Of a stretch of DNA of 64,000 nucleotides, positions 47,544-60,700 are shown piece by piece (the first letter of the stretch is position 1; the number at the start of each line of letters is the position of its first letter). Under the pieces are notes generated by a model, which was not told the origin of the DNA, did not search any database, and saw nothing but the letters and a program-made list of their open reading frames with translations. Both the position numbers and the translations under genes were made by a program. The stretch is from Nipponacmea schrenckii (Eukaryota > Mollusca > Gastropoda > Lottiidae), in NCBI GenBank assembly GCA_030562195.1, contig CM060203.1, positions 11,732,208-11,796,207 on the forward strand, read 5' to 3'.

Positions 47544-50500
47544 TTAGGTCTGTTTTCTTTTTAATTTGATAATTTCTCTTGGAACACCTACAATAATAAT
47601 AAAAATACCTGTACTCATCTGATGCCTATGCCAAGTTAAAGGTTGAAAAGGTTCAATAATTTGATTATATTGAAGAATTGATTACAAAAAATTATAAATC
47701 AGTCAACATTAATAAATTTTACAAATTTTAAAAATATATATTTCAAATCAACAGTTTCAATTCACAGAACAACCACCAAAACCCTGAAACTTAGGGTCAA
47801 ATTGAATCAGAATAAACACATACAAGAGAATAGTATTGAACTTTTGCAGAAAGCCTTATAACTGATTCATTTGATAATCATATTGGGTCATACAATATTT
47901 AGGGATAAGAGATCTTAGTGACAGCACCTGTCGGGGTTGAGATTCCAAATGCAGAAAGGCCCTAGCAGCATAGCTCCACCCAAAACAAATTTGAAAAAAA
48001 TTGAACTTATTGGGTGCATTCCAAAACATTCTTGGACAAGACCTTCATTTCTGGGGGGTCAGCTGGGTTCTCTATAGTAGTAAGTAGATAAATACTATAG
48101 TTATGTAAATATAATACCTGCTTCTATGATGTGTAAAACCTCACTGGTAAATATACCATTTTCTTGTAGAAATGATTCAAATAACCTAGTTCCTCCACCA
48201 ACACCGAAATAATAAGATTTAGCTGAAATTAATCTGTATTAGATAAGGAAAATCAGAATTAATGTTCAGATTTTTGACCTGTTCTAACCCACTGAAATCA
48301 GATTCTCCTTTGAAAGTTCTTCAAAATTTGTACTTGACCAAATCTCATCAACATAAATGATCCCACCAAATTTCATTCAAATCAGATGAAAACTGTTGTC
48401 TCTATCCTGTTCACAAGTCCATTTCGACGCATTTTGACTTAATAAAGGGCATAGCTCAAAAACTGTTCATCAAAAATTCATCAATAGCGACCTTGGCCTT
48501 GTTAAGGAAAGGTAAAATCAAGCTATTGTATTAGCTGTATTAAGAAAATAATCAGGCCACTAATCCTTTCAATATTCCTTAATTTATCAAATCATATTTC
48601 TTTGATGTCACCTAAATTTACACTGTTTAAACTGAATTATCAAGATATTTTCTCAAGGATACATTTGACCCTGTGAATGTAGAAGAGAATTAAAAGCTGT
48701 AACTAGTTGTGTATAATGATTAGGATTATAAATAGTTTCAGCTGATAGTATATAATCATATCTAGAATAGAAAATCATCAGTTAATCAGTAACCAATTAA
48801 AATAATATCAGCAATGTTGAGCAATGAGATATCAGAATAAGAGCTCTTCTACTTGTATTTTACAATATACTGCTGCAGCCAGTTTCACTTCAGCTGCCTA
48901 TATATACTTAAATAGTGGGTCAGTTATAAGGATTTTTATGTCTTTGTTTGCTCTATTGTGTTAGGAGTGAATTATGGTATAAGCAAACCTTTTATAATGA
49001 ATTTAGTCTCCTTTAAATCTTCAATGTATGATGTGATTTGACAATTACATCTTGCTCCTTGGACTAGTCACAATCATTAAGGATCCTTGAATTACTTGAC
49101 CACTGCATTGCCATTTAACTCAGAGAATGCTGTTCCTATAGATTTCTTTGAATTTGGCCCATTTGGCAATATCTTATTGTTATATTGTCCTATTTAAAGG
49201 GGACCAGGCTTCATTTGTTTCGGACAATCATCCGACAGCCTCAAACACATGAAATCTTTTGCTTAGCTAATCAGAAATAGTCTACAGAGCTTACTTTGAA
49301 ATTTGAGCCTTCAAATCCATGTGTATCCATAATTATCTGTGTTTGCAAAATCATAATGCCTTAAGAAATTACGAACGTCCCGCCATATTGGAAGACAGTT
49401 CGTCTTGATAATCAAAGAGTTATCCTTCCCGTCGTGCAATAGCGGTCATCTATATAAATAGACTACAACGCATTTTCAATTGTAGACTTTATCAACAGGA
49501 CACACAATTTTCAGACTGACTGGAGACCAGCCACGTACAGCATGGAAACAAAATGAAAAGTGAAATTTTTTGTTTGAGGTATATTTCAAGGTATTTTGCG
49601 ATTTTCTTAGAGCTTGAGTATTTCTGAGGACTGTTTAAATGTAACACATGCCCAAAACGACCCCTAAAAATCAAGCCTGGGCCCCTTTAAGGAAAGAGAG
49701 CGAGAAGGAATTGTATTATGACTGACAAATGTTACTTACTTAGTTTGAGTTAATACAGTAGATAAGGTATTCCAATCACCAGCTATATAACGACATGCAC
49801 ACTTTCTTTCTTTTATATTCAACTGTACATTAGGTATAGTAAATTCTTTTATCACTTCACTATTCTAGAAAATATAAAAAAGTGATATGTGTGATAAATC
49901 ATTTAGTTCAATTTGTCTCTGCAATAAGTCATTAGATGATATCAGTAATATCTGTTATAAATAATTTAAAAAACATCAGTAACATTTGTTATAAATAATT
50001 TAAAAAACATCAGTAATATTTGTTATAAATCGTTTAACATATCAGTATTGTTATAAATTTAAAAACTTGTACTTACATAGTCCTGAAAATGAACAGATCT
50101 GGCTCCACTGACAACAGAATATATCCCTGGTAATCCGGCACCACATCCTAGCTAAGTGTACAGAAATGATAGAATTATTTACGACGACATGTACTGGATA
50201 TAAAATAATATCTTATATTAATAATAATTAATATTAAACATGAACTCCACAAAAATGTCAAATGTTCATACAATACCTCCAGAACATTTTTACCATTGAA
50301 ATCTACTTGATTAGATATAAAATAGTCAACTAAATCTATACCGCATTCCCATATTGTTAATCCACCTGAAATATTGAAAGAAAAAACTGACTGATATTCA
50401 GGATAGAGTCACTATTTACAATTTTATTTTTAAATAATGTATATCTTTGTGGAAAGGGTTAATGGTATATTAACTTAGGCAAAACATTGGCAATAATCAG

Positions 50501-51006
50501 TAATAGAAATGGTAGGTTAGGGCCTTAGAATTAAATTTAATATCATTCAATACATACCTTCGTAAACACCTTCTACCAAATCTGATTGTTGATTTAGCGC
50601 TTGTGAGATATCACTTTGGTTTTCTTGACTCTGAGTTTTGACATTGTCCTCTATTACATTAGGGTCCAGTACTGTTAGGCTAAAACCATTAACAAACTTC
50701 TGCTGGATTGTCTTTTGGTTCTTTGTCTGTAATAACATTAATGTATCAGCGAATATAAAAAATATTCCTGATTTTAGTGGGGTGTAGAAAATTTGTGTGA
50801 ACTGGGATAGTTTAAAGATACTTAGAATTAGTGGAAACTGTAAAAAGAGATGTGATTTATTAACATAGGTACATCTTCATTTTATACTGGTTTACCTCTT
50901 CAATAATTTCAGGAAATATTTCAAAAGCTTCTCTGCTGCATGAAATTACATTTGTGGTGGATTTTGAGAGACTTTCTTCTACCTTCTGTAATTCACCTTT
51001 AAACAT
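47544..51006 (-). CDS. METTL18: Histidine protein methyltransferase 1 homologue
   Basis: Eight exons on the minus strand: 51006-50896, 50726-50558, 50365-50277, 50151-50077, 49864-49740, 48761-48663, 48233-48118, 47587-47544. They sum to 828 nt (275 aa). Family members (human METTL18, yeast Hpm1) methylate a histidine of ribosomal protein uL3/RPL3 using SAM. Seen: SDLVEGVYEGGLTIWECGID; SAM-binding motif I NVLELGCGAGLPGIYSV; HFQDYNSEVI; post-motif YDYILSAETIYNPNHY; and KSYYFGVGGGTRLFESFL, close to the human sequence. The start at 51006 is the first ATG in frame, but the protein is about 100 residues shorter than human at the divergent N-terminus, so an upstream exon in 51010-51500 may be missing. 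Intron 6 (48234-48662) has U12-type signals. Divergent from GTF3C4. Confidence 0.93.
48310..48500. repeat. Single diverged copy of the ORC4-intron satellite
   Basis: Matches one unit of the 24440-25650 array in the same orientation: 'aaatttcattcaaatcagat', 'gtctctatcctgttcacaag', 'agctcaaaaactgttcatca'. It lies in METTL18 intron 6. Its presence as a monomer shows the unit is dispersed and not only tandem. Confidence 0.7.
49198..49686. mobile_element. TTAA-flanked inverted-repeat element, copy A
   Basis: 489 bp with terminal inverted repeats (AGGGGACCAGGCTT... / ...AAGCCTGGGCCCCT), flanked on both sides by TTAA (49194-49197 and 49687-49690). TTAA target duplication is the hallmark of the piggyBac superfamily. 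No transposase, so it is a non-autonomous MITE. It lies in METTL18 intron 5. A 60-codon minus-strand frame inside is shared by copy B but has no known product. Confidence 0.75.
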
Positions 51007-51715
51007 AATGTCAAAATGAAATTTATAGATATCTACCAGTCCAAAATATATTGGATTTAATTGTTTTACATTTACAAAAAACACACTGACATTTTCATTA
51101 GCCCATTTGAAAAAATATTAAACCTTTAGTGATCTGATGGGTAGTCTTATTGATTTGATATTGCCTAAATATATGGTAAATTTGTAATTAGAGACCTCAA
51201 ACTTCAAATTCAATTGAAAGTTGTTGGGAGTGAAAGTTAAAGAGCATTGTAAAAAGGTTGTCATCCTTTGTTTGAGGAGGCTTGATATATGAATACTGTC
51301 ACTGACATTAACATGATTATGACTCACTATTTTCGGAGCTCGAAAAATTAAATTTGAATGACATCTTATATGATGTTTTATAATCACGATAAAAACATTT
51401 CTACTACTGATACTAAAGTAAATCCTGAGACATGTGTTTTTGTTTACAAACATCCGTATTCGACTGCCTTTCCAGTATCATAATATTATTGTAAAGCTGT
51501 GACCAAAATATTTCTGGAAGCATTTTCAAATACATTCCAACGACATCACTATTCAGAGTCAGATCTTGAAATGCTTTAAATTAATTATCACAATTTAAAT
51601 TAGGGAATAAAAGCAATGTGTTGTTTCTTTAGATAAAACACAAAGTTTCTTTAAATTCCATGATTTTATTCTACATTCTTTCGGCTGTTAAAAGTCGACC
51701 CATCGAACACTTAAA
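51007..51715. promoter_or_regulatory. Bidirectional upstream region METTL18 / GTF3C4
   Basis: 709 bp between the two divergent start codons. A 111-codon minus-strand frame near 51118-51453 has no recognisable product, and I could not place a METTL18 first exon. A GC-richer patch (tcggctgttaaaagtcgacc) lies about 30 bp before the GTF3C4 ATG. Confidence 0.45.
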
Positions 51716-54700
51716 ATGGCAGCGTCCAGTTCAATGGTTGTTTCACTTCGAGCTTTTGTGAATTGTAAGAAGTGTGTTGAAATCTCAGAAAACAATGATT
51801 TGGCGATATGTACAGATGATGGGTTTTACATTTTGGTAATTATTTTGAATGCTGTCAGTTAAATCAATGATGTCTGAGACGAGTTTATGTTACAATTGAA
51901 GATTTATAGGTGTCTCAGTTTTGCATACCTAAAGTCATAGAGAAATGGAAGTTATGCTTTGATTAAATGGTAGTGTTATCATATTTTGATGTTGCTGACG
52001 GGGCATTGTGTCATTTGAATGTGGTCAGAAACTCAAGCTAGTAGGCCAATCTGGGTATCGGTACCGGTAGGGCATATGCCACTATACCATATTATAATTT
52101 CACATAGACATGTAAAGATTCTTGACAAGATCAGAAAGAATAGCCTATCAGGCCAGTGCTTCTTTAAGAAACTATGGGTTTCTGAATCACATTTTTGTAG
52201 ACTTTGTCTACCTCTTCTCTGCAAGCCTAGTCACATCAATAGGTTGTTTACATTATTGATCATTTTACATGGCTAGAATTGTCAGTAGAATGTTAATACT
52301 TGTTTTAACTTTTCAATCTGTTTAAATTTAGGAACACAGATATGATGCGAGATTTACCGATTCAGCTCCACATTTTGAGAAAACGTTTGTACCTAGATCA
52401 GAACTGGAAAACACTAATGAGGATTCACTAAGTTTGAAACAAGCTGAAGAAGTATTGTCTGAAGGTTTGTTCTACTTAAGCTGAGGAGAAATCTCGTCAA
52501 CTGCAGTGTGGCATTGTTAGTTTTAAATCTAATTAGTTCAATATGCAGATTTCTTTTGTTTTTCTTTCTTTGTGGTTAAAAGCCGAAAAAATTCCTCTTG
52601 TAGGTGGTTAGACAGTTATTGACCCAGTAGTCAAAAATTTTCATAGATTATGTTACCTCGCTTGTGGTAAATAGAGCTTTTGATTGATTTAATAATTTAA
52701 TTGATCAAGACCTTGCTGCCCTATTTGATATTCCTGTGCCCCTTTTGTTATATTATTTGACTGTATTTTAGTTTGTCTTTTGTAGAAGAATTACAATCAG
52801 CAATTTTAAACAAGACTGTTATACCATCCTCTTTATCACAATCTTGTCATAAAACTTTATGTGGTGTTACATGGTCCCCTAATGATGCTGGTCCATTACA
52901 AAGGTATATCAGAGTAGTCAAATATATTTATTTTAATTTCACATTGTTTGTGTGTACTAATTTATTGAGTACATTTTTGAAGTTTTCTTATTATGTTGGT
53001 AATAAAGAGTTGAAAATAAAGTAAATGGTGAAAGAAATATTAAAATTGTATATTTACAAGAATTACTCCATGAACTAACTTGAATAAAAAGACCCAAATT
53101 AAGTTTGCACTAGTAACAAGATACTATAAATTGATGGACACTGATAGAAAGGATTTAGAAAAAATATCCAAAGCTGTAACACTCTTTCCCTTTTAACTGG
53201 GGAGAGGGGCAGGTACTTTTCCTAAGTTTAAAACATTGTACTTTATATTCATGACATGTCTCATATATGTTGATGAATTTTAATTTGTTTGATAGTAGGG
53301 CCTACTACTGCATGTTATTACATATATTGATGTTAATTTGTAGATGTTTGCTGGCAGGTTTGTCTCATGATCACAGATTGACAATTTACATTTCAAAACA
53401 TACAGATGAATTTACTTTGGTAATTATTTAATTTAACAATAAAGGATAGAATCCATAACATTTACAAATTCAGTGCCTCATGGGTGATAATCAGGTTTTG
53501 GCATTGAGGTTAGAGCCAAAACCAATTCAGTGCTAATTTTTCTGTTCTCAGTAAGTTTATTCAACTTACCTGAGTCTTGTACATGTTTCATGTGTGATGT
53601 CTGATGTAGATTTGTATCTAATCCTATGTTTTATAGCTGTGTGAACTTTCTGAGATATATAGTGAATATTGTAAAAAACATAAAAAGAGTTGTGATGATC
53701 CAACCTTACACAAGATAAAAGAGAAGGCTTACAAAATGGCTGCTGTCGGTGAGTTGCTTTTATAAATTTTAGATACAAATGAGACCCTCTTCTCATAAAG
53801 TGAGTACCTAGTTGAATTTATGTTTGCAGAAACTTTGGTTATGTCACATTTTTCATATCTTAAATAACCTTAAAATATAGATGAAATAACACCAAATGTT
53901 TTAGAATTTGAAATTAAAGTGTGAATGTCATCTTGTTTTCAGAAATTTCATGGTCAAAAACCCTCCAGATCAAATCTGAAAAATTCAGTATTTTAGCTTC
54001 AGCAATGAAAAATGGCGATATAATTTTATGGAAAGTGAAACATCCAGTCACATCAAGGTGATTTGTTTGAAGCAAATAATATTGTTGTTAAACTAACCCA
54101 CACTAAACCAAACAATTTCATTTGCAGGTTTCATTATGAAAATAATTTTAAGTGTTGATGTATTACAGTATGCAAATTATTGTTTTGGTTTGAAAAACCA
54201 AATAATGTTTAAAGTTATATTATTGCCTATAAAAGATGATATCCCTTACAGCCAAGAATTGTTTTTTCATTGCATCAAATATATGGATCTTCAGTTTAAC
54301 TTAGTCTTAATCTCTTTCAGTAATGATTTCACTATTCATTCAGTAACTTCAACTGGAGTTCACAATCCAACAGCATTATCTTGGCTAGAAGTCAATCTCA
54401 ATACTTATACAGGTATAATAGTAAATAACAATATTTTATGGTATATCAAAGAAGGTATTATATAAAAAAAATATTGAAGTAGGAAGGTTACATCAAGTCA
54501 CTAAGATATATGGCTATACTTCTTCTGACTTTATTAAATAAAACCTTTTGAAACACATACAGGTGATGAACAATATATTCAATATAATTTATAAAAATGG
54601 AAATTCTTTAATATCAAAAAGGAAAAAAATCTCTTTCTGTAGGTCTGCAATTTTTATTGATGAATTTCTTTGGATAAAAATACATCACTAGCCTATTTTT

Positions 54701-57700
54701 ATATGAAGTGCAATGAATTTGTGTTTTTTGCAAAGTTTTTTTTTATTAAAAACAAGAAGCAGAACTGTTAAATCATCTAATGTTTTTGTTTCAGTCTATC
54801 TTGCCATTGGCTATGATAATGGAATAATTCTGATATTAAATGTAGATAATGAAAACATCAACAATCCTCAAATACATCAAACTATTGTCTATAATGATGA
54901 GGATTTGATTCCAGTCTCTTGTTTGTGCTGGAAGATTGAGTCTAATGTAAGTATTTCTATTTTCTAGTCTTATTTATTGAGTTTGTTATATTTTCTAGTC
55001 AAGTCTAATGTTGGCTTTTCTGTTGTCTTGTCTGGTTGATTAAGTCTAATGATATCAGTTGTAATCTAGCATATTGAGACTATTGTAAGTATTGCCCAGA
55101 CAGTTTTGCTTATGAAAGTATTTTTCACTATTCTTAAATCTGTTTTTATATTTTTAGGACAGATTGATTTTAGTGTCAACAAAAGCAGAATATGTGTTAA
55201 CTCATATTTTATGTTTACAAGATAACATTCTGGATATAACAGAAACAGCTTTTAGTCAGGGTACACACACATTAGAAGCTACAGGTAAACATTAATTTCT
55301 GAGGGGCCTAAAACTTATTGGGATGTACATGCATATTGACTATTTCTGAAATGATGTTCATAGTATTATTTTGGGAATCTCATAATATAATTGTTTTTCA
55401 TTTACAAACAATATCCATATAATTTTATCAAGTTACAGAACAATATCCATATAATTTTGTCAAGCTACAGAACAATATCCATATAATATTGTCCAGCTAC
55501 AGAACAATATCCATATAATTTTGTATAATTTCTGTACTTTTTCAATACATTAATTTATATCTGTTGAGTCATGAACTAAAAAGGCAACATGTTATTTCTT
55601 TTGTTTTTAAGAAGTTGTAATTGATGTTTGAAATCCTTTAGCCAGTCATATATTAATAATATCCATTAATTTCCAGCATTAAGTTGTCATAAAGGGGAGA
55701 TAATTCTGTCATCCAATGATGGTACATCTAGTCTAGTCAATATACAATATGATGACAATGGTGAGTTTTCAACTTTGTGAGCAGTTCAGTGAATATGAAG
55801 ATAATTACATTCTCAATACAGTTAACATATTATTGTCTATTTCCTGAAGCTTTTGGCTCTAAAATTCTGAGGCTTTTTCTGTGCAGTTTTTAAGCAAATG
55901 TCATAGAATTCTTACAATGAAAATTGAAAAATTAACAATAAGAATTTTCATCTAAGTTGCAAATTAAAATTTCAAAACAAAAACTGCCTGAGATCTTCAT
56001 TCTGCCTTTATGTATTTCCCAGGTTGTGTGATTGAGTTTAAAGCTATAGTAGGAGTTAAACATAGATATAATGTACCATGGAAATGTCATGGGGGATGTT
56101 TGACCTCGAATGGTGTGTTTTATATTTCTGTATATAGGTTAGTAATACCAATATAAATAATCATTGTAACCTCGCCGCTGCAGCAAAAAACTTTCTAACA
56201 GTACTAATTTGATAACATATTTTGGGTCTTCATTTCACTTATGTCAGCGTAAAAAATAAAAAAGTTTTATTGCATCCCAAGGAATATGGCCAATACAGAA
56301 ACAAACTTATTACTACACTATCTATAATATCTCTTCATATTCCATGTGACGATTTTCTTACTATACTGTTTATTTTTTCAGTCCAGCAGTATTTTATGAC
56401 CATTTAAAGAATAAATTCCCATTATCTGTAAGTATGAATTAATTTAGATACTACTTACATTACCTTGGTTTTCTAAAAGGACTGACATTAATATAATAGA
56501 ATTAATATATTAGTCTACTGTGCTTACCATTGTATATAATATGATGTTGTTTTGCCCAACCCATCAGTGGTCTTGAATATTTACTTGAATGAAATCCAGA
56601 TTCCAATAAGAAATTTTTAAGGTTAGGGGATCTTGATATTTTGTTCATTGAATTCTATGTTTTATTTGTAGATCCATATGATACCAATAAAAGAATTTCA
56701 GCCATCTGATTTGCCTGTTCTTGTTTCTTCCAAGCAAGGTAATGTTTTTTTCCATGGTTATTTGTAGTTATATAGACAAAGTGATTGTCCATGATTGTCC
56801 ATGTTTCTTTATCTTTGTTATCAGTACCTTGTATTAATAAGTAAGTTCTTATATGTTTGCATAAAAGAATATTTCGAAGTGACAGTGAAAGCAAATTATC
56901 TTCTTTAAATTAACCATATTTAAAAAAAAATGGGGTATAAAATAAAGGTATAGCACACTTCTTTAATAATAAGGTACATACACAATTTACACATTTTGTA
57001 TTATACCATAATATATTCCCTTCCATGATTATTTGGATATACCATTTGTGGTAAGTAATTTGCATCATGTTTTTGTTATTTTCAGTTGATATGTTATATG
57101 GTGGTGATTTTCTAGACCTGGTCAGAAGAAATTTATATTATGATATATCAGTGGCAGAAAAAACATACATAGATTATAACAAACTGTACAGTAAAAGATT
57201 AGACCAACAATCTACTCCAGTGTTACAGTCCTTAAGGTAAGTATTTTTTACAGTAAAACATTAAACCAACAATATACTCCAGTCTGACAGTCTTTAAGGT
57301 AAGTTTTTATATAGTAAAGTGTTAGACCAACAATCTACTCCAGTCTTACAGTCTCTAAGGTAAGTATTTATATAGTAAAACATTAGACCAACAATCTACT
57401 CTATTCTTACAGTCTTTAAAGGGGCTCAGGCTTTATTTGTTTCGGACAATCATCCGACAGCCTCAAACACATGAAATCTTTTTGTTAGCTTATCAGAAAT
57501 AGTCTACAGACTTACCGTATAATTCCGAATATAGTGCGCAGGCATTTATAATGCGCACCCCTTCCTTGCCTCCGCGAAATCGGGGAAAATTTGAGCCATT
57601 ATCCGTTCAATTATCCATGTTTGAAAAATCATAATGTCGTAAGGAATTACGAACGTCCCGCCATATTGGAAAAGGTTCGTCTGATAATAAAAGAGTTATC

Positions 57701-60700
57701 ATTCCCGTCGTGCAATAGCAGTCATCTATATAAATAGACTACAACGCATTTTCTATTGTAGACTTTGTCAACAGGACACACAATTTTCAGACTGACTGGA
57801 GACCAGCCCGTACAGCACGGAAAAAAAATGAAAAGTGAAATTTTTTGTTTGAGGTATTTTTCAAGGTATTTTGCGATTTTCTTAGAGCTTGAGTATTTCT
57901 GAGGACTGTTTAAATGTAACAAAGGCCCAAAACGACCCCTAAAAATCACGCCTGGGCCTCTTTAAGTAAGTATTTATATACAGTAAACATTATACCAACA
58001 ATCTACTCTAGTCTTACAGTCTTTAAGGTAAGTATTTATATAGTAAAACATTAGACCAACAATCTACTCCAGTCTTACAGTCTTTAAGGTAAGTATTTAT
58101 ATAGTAAAACATTAGACCAACAATCTACTCCAGTCTTACAGTCTTTAAGGTAAGTATTTATATAGTAAAACATTAGACCAACAATCTACTCAGTCTTACA
58201 GTCTTTAAGGTAAGTATTTATATAGTAAAACATTAGACCAACAATCTACTCCAGTCTTACAGTCTTTAAGGTAAGTATTTATATAGTAAAACATTAGACC
58301 AACAATCTACTCCAGTCTTACAGTCTTTGAGGTAAGTATTTATATAGTAAAACATTAGACCAACAATCTACTCCAGTCTTACAGTCTCTAAGGTAAGTAT
58401 TTATATAGTAAAACATTAGACCAACAATCTACTCCAGTCTTACAGTCTTTGAGGTAAGTATTTATATAGTAAAACATTAGACCAACAATCTACTCCAGTC
58501 TTACAGTCTCTAAGGTAAGTATTTATATAGTAAAACATTAGACCAACAATCTACTCCAGTCTTACAGTCTTTAAGGTAAGTATTTATACTGTAAAACATT
58601 AGACCAACAATCTCCTCCTGTCTGGTCTGACAGGCTTTAAGGTAAGTATTTATACAGTAAAACATTAGACCAACAATCTCATCCAGTCTGACAGTCTTTA
58701 AGGTAAGTATTTATACAGTAAAACATTAGACCAACAATCTACTCCAGTCTGACAGTCTTTAAGGTAAGTATTTATACAGTAAAACATTAGACCAACAATC
58801 TACTCCAGTCTTAAAGTGTTTAAGGTAAGTATTTATACAGTAAAACATAAAGTCAGCACAATCTAAAAGAAACAGAATTTCACTCTCCCTATGGATTAGT
58901 TTGGTTCTCTGATAGATGTTCCTCTATCTTAACTCTAATGTCCAATCAAACAGTAGTTTGAGCATCTCTACTCTTTTCAGTTTAATATTATATTTTCTAG
59001 GTATATATTAATGGTAATTTCTACTTTGGCTCCTGATAAAAAAGATGAAGAATTTGATGATAGTGAGATTCCTGTAAGTTTATTCAGAGCACTGCTTTTC
59101 CTAAATTAATAAAAACATTTCTTGACAAAACAGTTCCATTTGAAAAGGCCTTGATTTTGCCATTGGTAATTGAATTCCATTATTAGAACATAATACACCC
59201 TGTTTCCCCTTGTCAGTGATGCAGGACAGAGGGGCTGGGTGGGAAAAGCATCTAGTAATAATAATAATAATAATATTTTATTCGTACTCAAGTACATTTA
59301 ACAATAGGTGAATTACAATATTTACAAAAAATAATAAATATACATAGGATCTGTTAATAAGCAGTTTAAACAGTACAAAGATAAGCTAATATGTCATATA
59401 AATGCTCCCTATTTATATCTTCATTGTTTGATTCTAACAATTGCATCATGTCTCTGACTGCAGCAGACTTTTGGAGATTCTCAGTTTCATAAGCAGGATA
59501 AAAATCAGTAACATTACATTTGAAGAAATTAAACCTAGAAATGTTGTATTTTGAACAAATAAAGTTTATATTGTTACAAATATTTGAACAACTTCCATAA
59601 AAAGCCAGTTTACTCGAAGCTCTGATACAAATATTATCACTACTGATTGATGTTTTAAAATATTTAACAAATCTTAGATGTAGTTGGACTTCGATTGGAA
59701 GATCTTGGCATATTAGTGGTAAAAGACTGTTATGGGTGCGATAAGGCAGATTAATAGCTGACGAACACATTTTCGCCAAGTACAATAAAAATCATTAATA
59801 GATTTGTGTTCTAAATCCCACAATATACAACCATATAGTGACATACAATAAGTTTTAAAAATCTGATATTTTGTATTAGAAAAGGCAAACTTGAAATGGT
59901 TAAAAGTGACATTAAATTTGGCAATAAAGCTATCTATTCCCTTTCTAATTGTATATTCTTTACTGTCACATAATAGGGAGTTACCAAGATGAGGTTCTGA
60001 GTGAACGGTATTAATGCGTTGGCCGTTGAAAAAGACATCTTTAAAGTTATTCTGTTTTTGATTAGTATGGCTTAAAAAAAGGAGTTTACATTTGAATATG
60101 AATATAAAAAAGTTTTGTATTTGTCAGGAAAAAAGTGAGATTATTAAAGAAGTAAAGAGAGTAACAAGTTATATATTATTAGAATATATCCACAGTACAG
60201 TAAATAAATCTTCTACTATAAAACTTACAGAACGAGGTAAGTAGGTTCTATAAGAGTTATTGCCCCTGTTCCTTGGGTTTAACACAGATGAACTGAATGT
60301 CTTATTCCTGTACCCTTTACATGAGGTGTGACTAGTCAACCACTTATCCTTTTTTTCATCTCCATATTTCATTTCAGATAGACTTTGTATAAATAAGATG
60401 TTCAAATGGGTCCAAGTTAATTTTCCAGGGCAGAAAATTTTGATTCAGAAGCTTTCAAGATTGAAAAATGATGATGAATCTTATTTTTGCGCTGTTTGTG
60501 GGGAAAATATCCTTTTTATTTCTTAATTCAGTTTTGTCGTGTCCAGTACAAATTTGACCATAGAAAATGGCGATTGTCTTCATTCAAATTTATTGTCATT
60601 GCTTTCTACTGTGTTAAATTCCTTAACTCTAGAAACATTATGATATTTCTGTGATATCATTGAAATGTTCTAATGATCATGAATTTGGTAAGATATTATT

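Noticed and set aside
49492..49674. 60-codon frame conserved between the two TTAA elements (also 57722-57949)
   Set aside because: Conserved because both are recent copies of one MITE; too short, no transposase motif.
51118..51453. 111-codon minus-strand frame upstream of METTL18
   Set aside because: Lacks similarity to METTL18 N-termini and no donor/acceptor pair joins it in frame to exon 50896-51006; left unassigned.
54136..54465. 109-codon plus-strand frame
   Set aside because: The real exon is only 54321-54412; the rest is intron of GTF3C4 that happens to be open.
59265..60120. 139-codon minus-strand frame as a host gene
   Set aside because: Continues upstream, after a frameshift, into a typical LINE reverse-transcriptase tail, and ends in an (ATT)n tail; it is a dead retrotransposon fragment.
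60507..60540. Read-through of GTF3C4 exon 16 ending ...NILFIS then stop
   Set aside because: It would drop the remaining zinc-binding cysteines that are conserved downstream; AT-AC splicing explains all of them.
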